A stretch of DNA of 50,552 nucleotides from CALCKU01 sp964571595. GTDB taxonomy: Bacteria > Pseudomonadota > Alphaproteobacteria > Caulobacterales > Maricaulaceae. Location of the stretch: assembly GCA_964571595.1 (NCBI GenBank), contig CAZNCJ010000009.1:1-50552 (forward strand), written 5' to 3'. Positions 26,478 through 34,309 of this stretch are shown here, in pieces; positions within the stretch are counted from its first letter, which is position 1; each line of letters opens with the position of its first letter. Both the position numbers and the translations under genes were made by a program. The notes under the pieces are model-generated. The model was not told the DNA's origin. It was given only the letters and a program-made list of their open reading frames with translations, and made no database searches.

Positions 26478-27497
26478 ATGACAATGAAGAATTCGACAGC
26501 CAGCCAGCCAAGGGTGATTGTGACCCGCAAATTGCCTGAAAGTGTTGAAGCAAGGCTCGGCGACTTATTTGATGTACAGCTTAATGCAAGTGACGAGGCC
26601 ATGTCCCGCAAGGCCTTGATCGAGGCCGTACAAAATTGTGATATACTTGTCCCGACCGTGACAGACCAAATCGACGCCGAGATCATCGAGGCGGCTGGGC
26701 CGCAGCTTAAACTCATCGCCAATTTCGGAGCGGGGACAGATCATATAGATGTCGCCGCCGCCTATGCCAAAAAAATCATGGTCTCAAATACGCCCGGTGT
26801 TTTAACTGAAGATACCGCAGATTTTACAATGGCCCTTATTTTGGCCGTTCCCAGACGCTTGGTTGAAAGTGACAGGCTAACACGGTCTGGCGGTTTTGAT
26901 GGCTGGGCCCCAACGGGTATTTTAGGCCACCGCATACGCGGTAAAAAATTGGGCATAATCGGCCTTGGCCGAATTGGTCAAGCCGTCGCCCGCCGCGCCT
27001 TAGCCTTTGGGCTTGAAATCCATTATCATAATCGGCGGCAAGTCTCTGAGCCGATTGAAGCTGAACTTCAGGCAAAATATTGGGGCAATTTGGACGCCAT
27101 GCTCAGCTCGGTTGATATAGTCTCGATTAATTGCCCTTCCACACCCGCCACCTATCACCTCATTAATGAGGCCCGATTGGCCTGTATGTCACCAGAGGCC
27201 TATATCATTAATACAGGGCGCGGTGAGATCATTGACGAAGCCGCCTTGGCCAAGGCCTTAAAAGAGGGGCGTCTTGCAGGGGCAGGACTGGATGTCTATG
27301 AAAATGAGCCAAAAATACATCCAACCTTAATGGGCTTGCCTAATGTCATTTTATCACCCCATACGGCTTCGGCGACACATGAATCCCGACAAGAAATGGG
27401 CGAAATAGTCATGATTAATATTCGGGCTATGCTTGACCATCATGCCTGCCCGGATAGGGTTTTGCCGCCGCGAAATTCTCTTTCAAAGGCCTCTTAA
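26478..27497 (+). CDS. D-2-hydroxyacid dehydrogenase (glyoxylate/hydroxypyruvate reductase-like)
   Basis: NAD(P)-dependent enzyme, 339 residues. Catalytic domain in two parts around a Rossmann domain with IGLGRIGQAVARRA; the NTGRGEIIDE loop holds the catalytic Arg, LDVYENEP the Glu, and LSPHTASAT the His. It resembles D-glycerate dehydrogenase/GyaR enzymes; the exact substrate is not certain. Divergent from the SH3 gene across 261 bp. That gap holds an AT-rich near-palindrome (around 26280-26299) but no operator I can name. ATG at 26478, with a second possible ATG at 26484. Confidence 0.88.
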   Translation: MTMKNSTASQPRVIVTRKLPESVEARLGDLFDVQLNASDEAMSRKALIEAVQNCDILVPTVTDQIDAEIIEAAGPQLKLIANFGAGTDHIDVAAAYAKKIMVSNTPGVLTEDTADFTMALILAVPRRLVESDRLTRSGGFDGWAPTGILGHRIRGKKLGIIGLGRIGQAVARRALAFGLEIHYHNRRQVSEPIEAELQAKYWGNLDAMLSSVDIVSINCPSTPATYHLINEARLACMSPEAYIINTGRGEIIDEAALAKALKEGRLAGAGLDVYENEPKIHPTLMGLPNVILSPHTASATHESRQEMGEIVMINIRAMLDHHACPDRVLPPRNSLSKAS

Positions 27498-27554
27498 GAG
27501 ATCAGGGGAGCGCCTCGAAATGTCTGAGAGCCAAACCCGCCCCCATTATAAAAC

Positions 27555-28286
27555 ATGATTAAAAGTCAGGCCATTTGCATGTGGTCAGGACCGCGTAATC
27601 TGTCCACTGCCATGATGCGCAGCTTTGGTGCGCGAGCCGATATGACGGTCTGGGACGAGCCTTTTTACGGCCCCTATCTTATAAAGAGCGGGAAAGATCA
27701 TCCGGGTCGCGATGAGATCATAGCGCTTCACGAAACAAATGCCGACATCATCGCCGCGCAATGTCAGGCGGGGGTGAAAACCCGTTTTCATTTCCAGAAA
27801 CATATGCCCCACCACATGCTTGAGGGCTTCCCGCTGGAGTGGACACATAAGGCCCGACATTTTTTTCTTATTCGGCATCCCGCGCGCGTCATTGCTTCAT
27901 ATGGTAAAAATAAACCAGATATGGATATGCGCGATATCGGCTTTGCTGATCAAGTCCGCTTTTACGAAAAACTCTCAGCAGAAACGGGGAGAAGGCCGCC
28001 TATAATTGATAGTTTTGATATTTTATCCCAGCCCAAAAAAGCGCTTCGCGCCTTATGCAAAGCGATACATATAGATTTTGATGAGGCTATGCTCTCTTGG
28101 GCGCCAGGTCCCCGTCCCGAAGACGGCGTCTGGGCGAAATATTGGTATAAATCCGTGATAAATTCGACGGGGTTTAAAGCCTCGCCCGCAACCAGACCTG
28201 TGATAAGCGGTGCGCATGCTGCCCTCTACGCGCAAAGCCTGCCGCTTTATGAGCAGCTAAAAGCTCGCAAACTGAAAATAGACTAA
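27555..28286 (+). CDS. Sulfotransferase-like P-loop protein
   Basis: 243 residues. WSGPRNLSTAMMRSF at residues 10-24 fits the 5'-phosphosulfate-binding loop of PAPS sulfotransferases, and FFLIRHPARVIASYGK fits the 3'-phosphate-binding strand and helix. Bacterial proteins of this group are annotated as sulfotransferase family, and acceptors are usually unknown. Starts 57 bp after the dehydrogenase stop and may be co-transcribed with it. No PAPS synthesis genes are nearby. Confidence 0.7.
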   Translation: MIKSQAICMWSGPRNLSTAMMRSFGARADMTVWDEPFYGPYLIKSGKDHPGRDEIIALHETNADIIAAQCQAGVKTRFHFQKHMPHHMLEGFPLEWTHKARHFFLIRHPARVIASYGKNKPDMDMRDIGFADQVRFYEKLSAETGRRPPIIDSFDILSQPKKALRALCKAIHIDFDEAMLSWAPGPRPEDGVWAKYWYKSVINSTGFKASPATRPVISGAHAALYAQSLPLYEQLKARKLKID

Positions 28287-28432
28287 TAACCATTTCACCC
28301 AAAAACTCCTCAAAAACTCCTCTGGGGTGATCACCTATGGTTAATTTTAAACGGGCCAAAAAGTGTAAAAAACCCGTCAATTCGCCCGAGCGGTGAATGG
28401 AGTCGCAATATATCCCCGCCCTGCCAAGATGG

Positions 28433-28450
28433 TACTCCCCAAATGGAGTA
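28433..28450 (+). promoter_or_regulatory. Hairpin covering the ribosome site of the next gene
   Basis: TACTCC-CCAAAT-GGAGTA forms a 6-bp stem that includes the GGAG ribosome site 7 bp before the ATG at 28456. It could lower or gate translation. Confidence 0.35.
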
Positions 28451-28455
28451 AGATT

Positions 28456-28851
28456 ATGAAATTAGTCATGATAAGTCTCGCGGCGTCATTGTGTATGGTC
28501 GCAAGCCCGGCCTTAGCCAGTAGTCAATCCGGATATAATGTCTCGCAAGAAAACCGCGTAACAGTTTACCGCGGACAGTCGTCAAGTCTAAACTACAATG
28601 CGATTGCGACATTACAGGCACAAAAATTACAGGCTGAAAGCCTCGCCTCTCAAGAAAGAATAGCCCGCGCCCAAATCGCGGCCAGCGAGCGTCAAAGCGC
28701 CCGTGAGGCGGATCTTGAAAGACGCAGACTGCGCCTTGATCGGTCCATCTTCGTAGATCGTCCAAGCCGGATTTTCGGTACGAACCGTGGATCCTCGCGT
28801 AGATTTGGCGGACAAAGATTTATTAACCCGATTGGGAGCACGCGGTTTTAG
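28456..28851 (+). CDS. Small secreted Arg/Gln-rich protein
   Basis: Not recognised. I take ATG 28456, where a signal peptide begins (hydrophobic core to ALA near residue 22) and GGAG lies 7 bp upstream; the ATG at 28393 would add 21 residues without sense. The 131-residue product is periplasmic. A helical, Gln/Ala/Glu/Arg-rich middle (about residues 52-95) may form a coiled coil, and the C-terminus is Arg, Gly and Ser rich. No cysteines in the mature part that I can see. Confidence 0.6.
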   Translation: MKLVMISLAASLCMVASPALASSQSGYNVSQENRVTVYRGQSSSLNYNAIATLQAQKLQAESLASQERIARAQIAASERQSAREADLERRRLRLDRSIFVDRPSRIFGTNRGSSRRFGGQRFINPIGSTRF

Positions 28852-28875
28852 GACGAAAGTTCTGTAACCCGATGG

Positions 28876-29619
28876 TCATTCTGAACTGCAATTGGGGCAG
28901 TTTGGATCGCGGGGAAGTTTAACTTTACGAGCTTCCCCGGCCAGACCGTTATAAATCCAGATGGAGCCAAAAATATTTTGGCCCGCACCCGTAATTATTT
29001 TAATCGTCTCTAGGGCCATAGCAGACCCGATAAGGCCGGCCAAAGCGCCCACAACACCCACTTGCGCACATGTCTCGGCTTGGGGCGGAATTTCAGGTAC
29101 CCAGCACCGATAGCACGGCCCGCCCTTCCCACCTGAGAACGCAGCAAGCTGTCCGTCCCAGCGCCCTAAAGCCCCTGAAACCAGCGCAATCTTATGGGTA
29201 AGGCTTGCGGCATTGATATCAAACCGTGTCTGGAAATTATCTACCCCGTCAAGAATGACGTCATGGTCGCCCAAAATATCTGCGGCATTTTTATGGGTTA
29301 GTTTTTCAGCAATAACACTCACGCTTAGCTCGGAATTTATGTCCTGTAAGGCCTTAGACATGGCCGTGACCTTAGAGGTTTTTATATCTGCCTGGGTGAA
29401 TTGTATCTGGCGTTGCAGATTAGACAGAGCGACCACATCATCATCAATGAGCGTGATATGGCCAATACCGGCCGCAGCCAAATAAAGACCGGCTGGCCCG
29501 CCAAGCCCGCCAGCCCCGACAATCGCAATACGGGCGGCCATGAGAGCTTGTTGGCCAGGCCCGCCTATTTCTTTTAAAACCAGATGGCGGGCATAGCGTT
29601 CAACATTTTCTGGCGTCAT
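28876..29619 (-). CDS. ThiF/MoeB family adenylyltransferase
   Basis: E1-like enzyme that adenylates the C-terminus of a sulfur-carrier protein (MoaD or ThiS type). 247 residues with VGAGGLGGPAGLYLA nucleotide-binding loop, LSNLQRQIQFTQADIKTSK with the key Arg and Lys, and two zinc-binding Cys pairs (CYRC and CPNC near the end). No rhodanese domain, so it is the short MoeB/HesA form. Which carrier it serves cannot be told; cysK is 42 bp upstream in the same direction, consistent with a sulfur role. Confidence 0.85.
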   Translation of the reverse strand: MTPENVERYARHLVLKEIGGPGQQALMAARIAIVGAGGLGGPAGLYLAAAGIGHITLIDDDVVALSNLQRQIQFTQADIKTSKVTAMSKALQDINSELSVSVIAEKLTHKNAADILGDHDVILDGVDNFQTRFDINAASLTHKIALVSGALGRWDGQLAAFSGGKGGPCYRCWVPEIPPQAETCAQVGVVGALAGLIGSAMALETIKIITGAGQNIFGSIWIYNGLAGEARKVKLPRDPNCPNCSSE

Positions 29620-29661
29620 ACCAACCTACGCAGCTTTAGGTTTGGCGCAAATAATCTCGCC

Positions 29662-30618
29662 CTATACACTATCATCAAATAAAGGTGTCGAGAGGTAACG
29701 CTCGGCAAAACTTGGAATAATTGTCACAATCCGCTTGCCTTTCATACCGGGTCGTCCCCCAACCAAGAGGCTGGCGGCAACCGCCGCGCCAGAGGAAATT
29801 CCAATCGGCACGCCTTCTTGGGCCGCGACATGTTTTGCCGTGCCAAAAGCAGCATCGCTGGAAATTTTTACAACCTCGTCAATGACATCCATATTTAGTA
29901 CATTTGGCAGAAAGCCCGCCCCAATACCTTGAATTTTATGAGGGCCTTTTTTGCCCTCAGACATCATCGGACTGCCTTCAGGCTCAACTGCTATGATCTG
30001 AATGTCAGGGTTTTTCTCTTTAAGATAAGAACCTGCGCCTGTCACAGTCCCGCCAGTGCCAACACCGGCAATAAAGACATCGACCTTACCCTCACAATCA
30101 TTCCAGATTTCCGGACCCGTCGTCTTAAAATGAATAGCCGGATTGGCAGGGTTATCAAATTGTCGGGCCTGTACCGCCCCCTCAATTTCCTCGCAGAGCG
30201 CATCGGCCTTGGCCATCGCCCCCGGAATACCGCCAGATGCCTCTGTCAGGACAAGCTCGGCCCCGAGTATTTTCATCATCTTGCGCCGCTCAATCGACAT
30301 TTGCTCAGGCATGACCAAAATCGCTTTATAGCCCTTAGCCGCTGCCGCAAAGGCCACCGCTATACCCGTATTGCCTGAAGTCGGCTCAACAATTGTCCCG
30401 CCGGGTTTCAGCTTGCCTTCTGCCTCTAAGGCTTCAACCATGGCTATGCCGATACGGTCCTTGACAGACGCCATAGGATTAAAAAATTCGAGCTTATAAC
30501 ATAAATCCGCAGGCACGCCTTCCGTCATGCGCGGGAAACGCACCAAAGGCGTCGAGCCCATTGTTTGCAAGATATTTTCAAAAATTCGTCCACGCCCGGT
30601 AGCAGCACTCTTTGTCAT
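29662..30618 (-). CDS. cysK: Cysteine synthase A (O-acetylserine sulfhydrylase)
   Basis: PLP enzyme that makes cysteine from O-acetylserine and sulfide. 318 residues; PLP Lys53 in MASVKDRIG, the PTSGNTGIA substrate loop at about 80-90, and the GTGGTVTGAG phosphate-cup motif. Start ATG at 30618, with AAGGA upstream. It probably shares a transcript with the ThiF/MoeB-like gene. The IS described next was inserted about 100 bp in front of it, in the cysK-comM divergent gap. Confidence 0.95.
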   Translation of the reverse strand: MTKSAATGRGRIFENILQTMGSTPLVRFPRMTEGVPADLCYKLEFFNPMASVKDRIGIAMVEALEAEGKLKPGGTIVEPTSGNTGIAVAFAAAAKGYKAILVMPEQMSIERRKMMKILGAELVLTEASGGIPGAMAKADALCEEIEGAVQARQFDNPANPAIHFKTTGPEIWNDCEGKVDVFIAGVGTGGTVTGAGSYLKEKNPDIQIIAVEPEGSPMMSEGKKGPHKIQGIGAGFLPNVLNMDVIDEVVKISSDAAFGTAKHVAAQEGVPIGISSGAAVAASLLVGGRPGMKGKRIVTIIPSFAERYLSTPLFDDSV

Positions 30619-30716
30619 TCCATGTCCTTTATAACTTTAACTCTCACGTCATGTCCTTATGCCGATATTTACACCTATTCGTCCAGTTTAAAAAAGTTCT
30701 TGTTTTGTTCTCAATA

Positions 30717-30724
30717 TGCTATAA
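30717..30724. repeat. Target-site duplication, left copy
   Basis: TGCTATAA, directly outside the left inverted end. Identical to 32504-32511. Eight base pairs is the duplication length expected of IS1595-family insertion. Confidence 0.9.
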
Positions 30725-30749
30725 GGCGGTTATCCCCTTAACATACGGT
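30725..30749 (+). repeat. Left terminal inverted repeat of the IS
   Basis: Begins GGCGGTTATCCCCTT; 23 of 25 positions match the complement of the right end. It includes a TTAACA (30738-30743) that may act as -35 for the passenger genes, with no equally good -10. Confidence 0.9.
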
Positions 30750-30786
30750 GTAGACTCATGAATACTATATATGGTAGTGGCAGTTT

Positions 30787-31482
30787 ATGCTTAGATTTTT
30801 CGCTAACATAAAATACGTCAAGAAAATATTGCTCTGGGGTCTGCTCCCCATTGGCGCAATTGTTGGGATTGTATTTGAGGACGCGATTTCAGAGGCTGCC
30901 GACGACGCAGGTGTTACAGACGCGGTTGCGAGTGTTATTGGGTTTGTCATGACGTCTTTATGGGGAGCTTTTGCTTTAGCACTGTTTTTCATTATCTTTG
31001 GTTCTGTTGCGACCTTGTATATTGAAGACTGGATAAAGCAGTACAACAGACAGCCTGGAAAGAAAAAAGAAGCAATGCTTTTTGCTTATGCAGACGACAA
31101 GCATGATCCTCACATGTATAATCTGCACGAAGCACATTATAATATAAAAAATTGGCAGATAACTAATCCAAGCTGTCAAAATTTTTTCGTTGAACTTGAA
31201 GACATACTTAAAGATTACACTATTTAGGTTTATTCAGACACGGAAGAAATAAAGTGGTGCGAATGGCACTCGACTGAAAGATATGTGTCTATTCACTTTG
31301 AGAAATTGCCCCCTAACTCGTGGTTTGTTGTTGTTATAACAGATGAGAGTATTTCCGCCGATAGGAGGCAGGGTAGCCAGCAAATTAAGAACTCTATATC
31401 AATAGAATACGATGCGGCTATTGGTATTTTAAAAGACGCTACAGGAATGGATGTCAGGAAAGACTATGAAAAAATTAGTTAG
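30787..31482 (+). pseudogene. IS passenger gene for a membrane protein, interrupted by an amber codon
   Basis: Family not recognised. The frame opens at ATG 30787, with two hydrophobic segments at about residues 12-30 and 50-77, then a soluble part. A TAG at 31225-31227 ends the first 146 residues, but the same frame continues directly with clearly protein-like sequence (VYSDTEEIKWCEWHS, then SIHFEKLPPNSWFVVVITDE) to the TAG at 31480. Together the frame has 232 codons. This looks like one gene with a nonsense mutation; readthrough or two separate proteins (a GTG at 31285) are less likely. The following small gene overlaps its end. Confidence 0.65.
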
Positions 31483-31657
31483 CCTTAAGCAAGCCCAAAA
31501 AGACCCTAAAGCTATGAAGAAATTCATTCGCGAACATAAAGGCGACCAGATCGAAAGTAATGACTTCGATAAGGTATTTTGCTCTATGACTGGCTCGGGA
31601 ACACGCTCAAAAGCTCTGGAAGCATCTCTAAAGGGCGCTGACGACGATTATACATAA
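31466..31657 (+). CDS. Small IS passenger protein
   Basis: Not recognised. 63 residues, Lys-rich, starting MKKLVSLKQAQKDPKAMKK. ATG 31466 is preceded by AGGAAAG, better than the ATG at 31451. It overlaps the end of the preceding passenger frame by 17 bp, a layout typical of coupled genes, and its 3' end overlaps the transposase gene tail by 30 bp on the other strand. The kept overlap suggests the pair functioned together. Confidence 0.55.
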   Translation: MKKLVSLKQAQKDPKAMKKFIREHKGDQIESNDFDKVFCSMTGSGTRSKALEASLKGADDDYT

Positions 31658-32455
31658 ATTCAGCTCTTGTGTGTATTTATGTAAATGCTTTCTGCTGACC
31701 CATATGTGAGTGCCTTTAATGGTACGCTTTAGGTGCATGAAGAAGCCTTCAATAGTGTTTGTTGTTTCACCATCTGGCCCGACATATTGTTCTTTTGAAT
31801 GAATTACGGTCTTATGCATATAGTGTTCTTCGTGACCTAGGTTCATATAGCTTGGTAGCTCATCTGTATGGATTTCGGTGCCAGCTTTAATATTCTCGCC
31901 AATATGAGGGAATAAAGTAAATTCACGACGATTTGGGATAACTCTTGTTATAACTTCACCGTCTTTTTCTGCCATACCAAAGACAATGGCTTTACCTTTA
32001 CCACCATGAGCGCCTTTTTTACGACCGCCTATGAAGACTTCATCGACTTCAACTTGCTTACCATAACCGCCTAAAGGCGTATCGCCATCAACAGCGGCCA
32101 TATGCTTGCGTATTTCATGCCCCATGCGCCATGCTGTTTTATAGGTAACTCCTAGCTGGCGTTCTAATTCCTTCGCAGATACGCCATTACGGGACTTAAC
32201 GAATAAGAATATCGCGAAAAACCATAATTGTAGAGAAGTGCGGGACTTCGCGAACGGCGTTCCGACTGTAGGGTGCAGATGATGACCGCACCATTGGCAA
32301 GAATAAGCGCGTTCAGCCTTAATGCGATACCATTTAGCGCTTTTTTTACACTTAGGGCACTCGTGGCCTTGACCATAACTATTCTCAAATAGGTGGCTTA
32401 AACATGCCTCATCATCAGGGAAGCGCTTGAAGAAGTCTTGTATAGTTTGTTTCAT
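31628..32455 (-). CDS. IS1595-family (ISXO2-like) transposase
   Basis: 275 residues. An N-terminal zinc ribbon (ECPKC and CQWC) is followed by a helix-turn-helix-like LERQLGVTYKTAWRMGHEIR and the DDE-type catalytic domain: Asp in VEVDEVFIGG, Asp in IHTDELPSYMN, and NTIEGFFMHLKR carrying Asn and Glu. Usual family members end in a YLxEFxxRYN motif; here the C-terminus reads HKYTQELNLCIIVVSAL, so the tail is degenerate or shortened although the element ends are intact. The start ATG sits 6 bp after a -10, hence a leaderless transcript. Confidence 0.9.
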   Translation of the reverse strand: MKQTIQDFFKRFPDDEACLSHLFENSYGQGHECPKCKKSAKWYRIKAERAYSCQWCGHHLHPTVGTPFAKSRTSLQLWFFAIFLFVKSRNGVSAKELERQLGVTYKTAWRMGHEIRKHMAAVDGDTPLGGYGKQVEVDEVFIGGRKKGAHGGKGKAIVFGMAEKDGEVITRVIPNRREFTLFPHIGENIKAGTEIHTDELPSYMNLGHEEHYMHKTVIHSKEQYVGPDGETTNTIEGFFMHLKRTIKGTHIWVSRKHLHKYTQELNLCIIVVSAL

Positions 32456-32461
32456 ACCTAA

Positions 32462-32490
32462 TATATAGATATAGCGTTACCGTATGTCAA
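32462..32490 (-). promoter_or_regulatory. Transposase promoter, -35 inside the terminal repeat
   Basis: Minus strand: TTGACA (32490-32485) within the right inverted end, 17 bp, TATATA (32467-32462), TTAGGT, then the transposase ATG at 32455. Same leaderless geometry as bfd. Confidence 0.6.
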
Positions 32491-32503
32491 GGGGATAATC
32501 GCC
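32479..32503 (-). repeat. Right terminal inverted repeat of the IS
   Basis: Complement begins GGCGATTATCCCCTTGACA. It differs from the left end at positions 5 and 16 only (G/A both times). Confidence 0.9.
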
Positions 32504-32511
32504 TGCTATAA
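32504..32511. repeat. Target-site duplication, right copy
   Basis: TGCTATAA, identical to 30717-30724. Confidence 0.9.
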
Positions 32512-32530
32512 AGTTAATGACGGAGACTTT

Positions 32531-34093
32531 ATGGTTGCACGCATTTCGACAATCGCTTTTGCCGGCACAGAGGCCCGCCTTATAGACGTACAGATACAAA
32601 TCGCGTCTAGTGGCAGTGGGTTTTCCATGGTCGGGCTGGCGGATAAATCTGTATCTGAAAGTCGCGACCGGGTTTGGGCGGCCTTTTCAGCCATTGGGCT
32701 GGAACTACCTTATAAACGCACGATTATTAATTTGGCACCTGCCGATATGCCCAAAGAAGGCGCGCATTATGATCTACCGATTGCATTGGGATTAATGGCC
32801 GCTATCGGGGCTGTACCGGCTGATGCGATTGACGGCTTTCTCGCCATTGGCGAATTGGCACTGGACGGGGCTATTGCCTCTGTTCCTGGGGCTTTGCCCG
32901 CGGGAGTTTGCGCGAATAGCCACAATCTGGGCTTGATATGTCCTCACGCAAATGGCGCTGAGGCGGCATGGGCGGGCGATATGTCAATTCTGGCTCCTCA
33001 AAATCTTGTGCAACTCATTAATCACTTTAAAGGCACGCAGCTTTTAAGTCGGCCAAAACCCGGCGAATTACGTCAAGCGACACTCGAATATGATCTCAAA
33101 GATGTGCGAGGTCAGGAAACGGCCAAACGTGCCCTCGAAGTCGCCGCTGCAGGCGGGCACAACATGCTTATGGTCGGGCCGCCCGGCTCGGGTAAATCCA
33201 TGTTAGCGGCGCGCCTGCCGGGTTTATTACCGCCTCTTTCCCCCGAAGAATTACTAGACGTTTCCATGGTCCATAGCGTGGCCGGATTACTTAAACGCGG
33301 CCAATTATCCCGCCAGCGCCCTTTCCGCTCCCCCCACCATTCTGCCTCTATGGCGGCTATGGTTGGCGGCGGGGTCAAAGCCAAACCCGGAGAGGCTTCT
33401 TTGGCTCATCGCGGGGTTTTATTCCTGGACGAACTGCCCGAATTTTCTGCCCATGTTCTGGATAGTTTACGCCAGCCCTTGGAAACTGGAGATATATCTG
33501 TGACCCGCGTGAATGCCCATGTACGCTATCCGGCACGTTTCCAGCTTATAGCCGCCATGAACCCTTGTCGGTGCGGAACTGGCGGGGCAGACGGTATTGC
33601 CTGTCGCCGTGGTGAGCGATGCTCGGTAGATTATCAGGCCCGTATTTCCGGCCCCTTTATGGACCGTATGGATATCCAGATAGATGTACCTGCTGTCACG
33701 CCGGCCGATCTGGCTTTGCCGTCTTCAAAAGAAGGTAGTCTTGAGGTTAGCCAACGTGTGGCCAGCGCTCGCGAACTACAAATGGCGCGAAATGGCGGCC
33801 TTACAAATGCGGAACTAAGCCCGCAAATGCTGGATCAGGTCGCCCAACCCGATAGTGAAGGCCAAAAACTGCTCATTCAAGCGGCGGAAACATTGGGCCT
33901 TACCGCCCGCGGATATCACCGCGTTTTACGTCTGGCGCGGACTTTGGCCGATTTATCAGGCTCTGAGAGTATTCACCGTGTGCATATAGCCGAAAGCCTC
34001 TCCCATAGACGCGCACGCAAGGGGTTAATATCCAATACTCCACGCAAAAACAGCAAATCCTCCCCGGCCTATAAAATCCCCCCAAAATCATGA
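32531..34093 (+). CDS. comM: YifB/ComM family Mg-chelatase-like AAA+ ATPase
   Basis: Hexameric branch-migration helicase that helps integrate incoming DNA in natural transformation. 520 residues: an N-terminal ChlI/Lon-protease-like domain, Walker A GPPGSGKS near residue 217, Walker B FLDELPEF, the FRSPHHSAS segment typical of the family, and a C-terminal lid domain (ARGYHRVLRLARTLADL). GGAG precedes the ATG. The native upstream region has been displaced by the IS, leaving 19 bp of host DNA between the target duplication and the ATG, so its promoter has probably been lost or replaced. Confidence 0.92.
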   Translation: MVARISTIAFAGTEARLIDVQIQIASSGSGFSMVGLADKSVSESRDRVWAAFSAIGLELPYKRTIINLAPADMPKEGAHYDLPIALGLMAAIGAVPADAIDGFLAIGELALDGAIASVPGALPAGVCANSHNLGLICPHANGAEAAWAGDMSILAPQNLVQLINHFKGTQLLSRPKPGELRQATLEYDLKDVRGQETAKRALEVAAAGGHNMLMVGPPGSGKSMLAARLPGLLPPLSPEELLDVSMVHSVAGLLKRGQLSRQRPFRSPHHSASMAAMVGGGVKAKPGEASLAHRGVLFLDELPEFSAHVLDSLRQPLETGDISVTRVNAHVRYPARFQLIAAMNPCRCGTGGADGIACRRGERCSVDYQARISGPFMDRMDIQIDVPAVTPADLALPSSKEGSLEVSQRVASARELQMARNGGLTNAELSPQMLDQVAQPDSEGQKLLIQAAETLGLTARGYHRVLRLARTLADLSGSESIHRVHIAESLSHRRARKGLISNTPRKNSKSSPAYKIPPKS

Positions 34094-34309
34094 AATTCTT
34101 ACCAAAAATCAGGTAAAGCCTTCTAATTTCACGTCTCTTATCGCCCTCGCCACAGTTCAAATATAAGGGCTTTTACGGATAATTTGGCAGGTCATATCGC
34201 AAATACAGACTATTTCATGGATTTATACCAATTTAGTAAGACTTTTTTTAGGTTAAAGCGGCTAATCTGAAAATTAATCGCCTAGATTCGATTCATTATA
34301 GGATATGAC

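Larger units (their letters stand above)
30725..32503. mobile_element. Complete IS1595-family (ISXO2-like) element with passenger genes
   Basis: 1779 bp bounded by 25-bp inverted ends and an exact 8-bp direct repeat, so a complete insertion. It carries a transposase on the minus strand and two passenger frames on the plus strand, tail to tail. IS1595-family elements are known to carry passenger genes in some groups. The interior is AT-rich against the host. It lies between cysK and comM, 27 bp before the comM ATG. Confidence 0.93.

Noticed and set aside
31285..31482. Separate gene starting at the GTG at 31285
   Set aside because: It is in the same frame as the frame ending at 31227, and the bases between also read as protein, so a broken single gene is simpler.
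31628..31680. Transposase truncated by a genomic rearrangement
   Set aside because: Both inverted ends and the target duplication are intact, so the unusual tail belongs to the element.
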